A stretch of 7,256 bases of DNA, from positions 1 to 7,256 of the forward strand of contig CAKUWM010000143.1 in NCBI GenBank assembly GCA_934699305.1, given 5' to 3'. The stretch's first letter is position 1. Each line of letters opens with the position of its first letter. Shown here piece after piece: positions 6,795 to 7,256 of this stretch. Under the pieces are notes generated by a model. The model was not told the origin of the DNA. It did not search any database and saw nothing but the letters and a program-made list of their open reading frames with translations. This DNA is from an uncultured Saprospiraceae bacterium. GTDB lineage: Bacteria; Bacteroidota; Bacteroidia; Chitinophagales; Saprospiraceae. The position numbers and the translations under genes are program-made.

Positions 6795-7256
6795 ATGGAA
6801 GATTTTAAAATGTATTTTACAGAAGGCTGGAATCACATTATGAGTAGTGATGCTTTGGACCATCAATTATTCATTCTTTCTATGGCTGCTTTATTTCTTT
6901 GGAAAGATTGGAGGCGGGTTTTGGTATTAGTGACAGCTTTTACCATTGGACATTCGTTGACATTGGCATTGAGTGTTTATGATGTTATTCGTTTTAGTAT
7001 TGCTTGGGTAGAATTCCTGATTCCTATAACCATTTTGTTAACTTCAATCTATGATTTGCGATATTTAAATATGTCAAAGATTGAGGGCAGAAATATTCAA
7101 TTTAACTATATCATTGCCTTGTCATTTGGATTAATACATGGGATGGGTTTTGCCAATAGTATTCGACAGATGTTAGCTAGTGATCAGACAATCGGCATTC
7201 CCTTATTAAGTTTTAATATCGGATTGGAAGTAGGCCAGATTGTGCTGATATTGTTA
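6795..7256 (+). CDS. HupE/UreJ-family membrane protein, N-terminal part, runs off right edge
   Basis: The frame is open from the ATG at 6795 to the last base, 154 codons. Small Bacteroidota members are near 190 residues, so a short C-terminal part is missing. Hydrophobic segments lie at about 25-36, 42-62, 71-88, 105-123 and 134-154. Family motifs are visible in order: DHQLFILS (22-29), FTIGHSLTLALS (49-60), WVEFLIP (71-77), FGLIHGMGFA (111-120) and FNIGLEVGQ (140-148). The His and acidic residues in these segments (H23, H53, E73, H115, E145) are the likely metal ligands. HupE and UreJ accompany hydrogenase and urease genes and are implicated in Ni2+ uptake. No hydrogenase or urease genes are in the window, so the substrate is uncertain. 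The protein starts directly with a polar segment and no cleaved signal peptide. It lies 145 bp behind prfA, probably with its own promoter, although none was found convincingly. An ATG at 6810 is an alternative start. Confidence 0.9.
   Translation, partial: MEDFKMYFTEGWNHIMSSDALDHQLFILSMAALFLWKDWRRVLVLVTAFTIGHSLTLALSVYDVIRFSIAWVEFLIPITILLTSIYDLRYLNMSKIEGRNIQFNYIIALSFGLIHGMGFANSIRQMLASDQTIGIPLLSFNIGLEVGQIVLILL

Overview
This is an AT-rich window (about one third G+C by eye) from a member of the Bacteroidota. The evidence is the absence of Shine-Dalgarno sequences before the genes, Bacteroidota-type -7 boxes (TAnnTTTG) upstream of two genes, a release factor 1 with a PKT tripeptide, and an ECF sigma factor of a type common in this phylum. 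The class cannot be settled from this window; Saprospiria, Chitinophagia or a related group fits best by impression.

Layout. Positions 1-2699 (minus strand) hold the N-terminal 899 residues of a large alpha-2-macroglobulin-type lipoprotein whose C-terminal part lies beyond the left edge. A 465-bp divergent spacer (2700-3164) follows. On the plus strand come a TerC-family membrane protein (3165-4205), an ECF sigma factor (4362-4943), a 77-residue His/Asn-rich protein of unknown function 40 bp behind it (4984-5217), a 361-bp spacer (5218-5578), prfA for peptide chain release factor 1 (5579-6649), and the first 154 codons of a HupE/UreJ-family membrane protein (6795 to the right edge).

How the genes relate. 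The sigma factor and the small protein look like one transcription unit, and the small protein is the most interesting unknown: it sits where many ECF sigma factors have a regulator, yet it has no cysteine, no zinc-finger motif and no membrane segment. The other genes look individually transcribed, with spacers of 145-465 bp. Two encode multi-pass membrane proteins of families linked to metals (TerC to Mn2+ export or metalation of exported enzymes, HupE/UreJ to Ni2+), but nothing ties them into one pathway. No RNA genes, insertion sequences, CRISPR arrays or strong intrinsic terminators were seen. The window reads as ordinary chromosomal core with one unexplained small protein.
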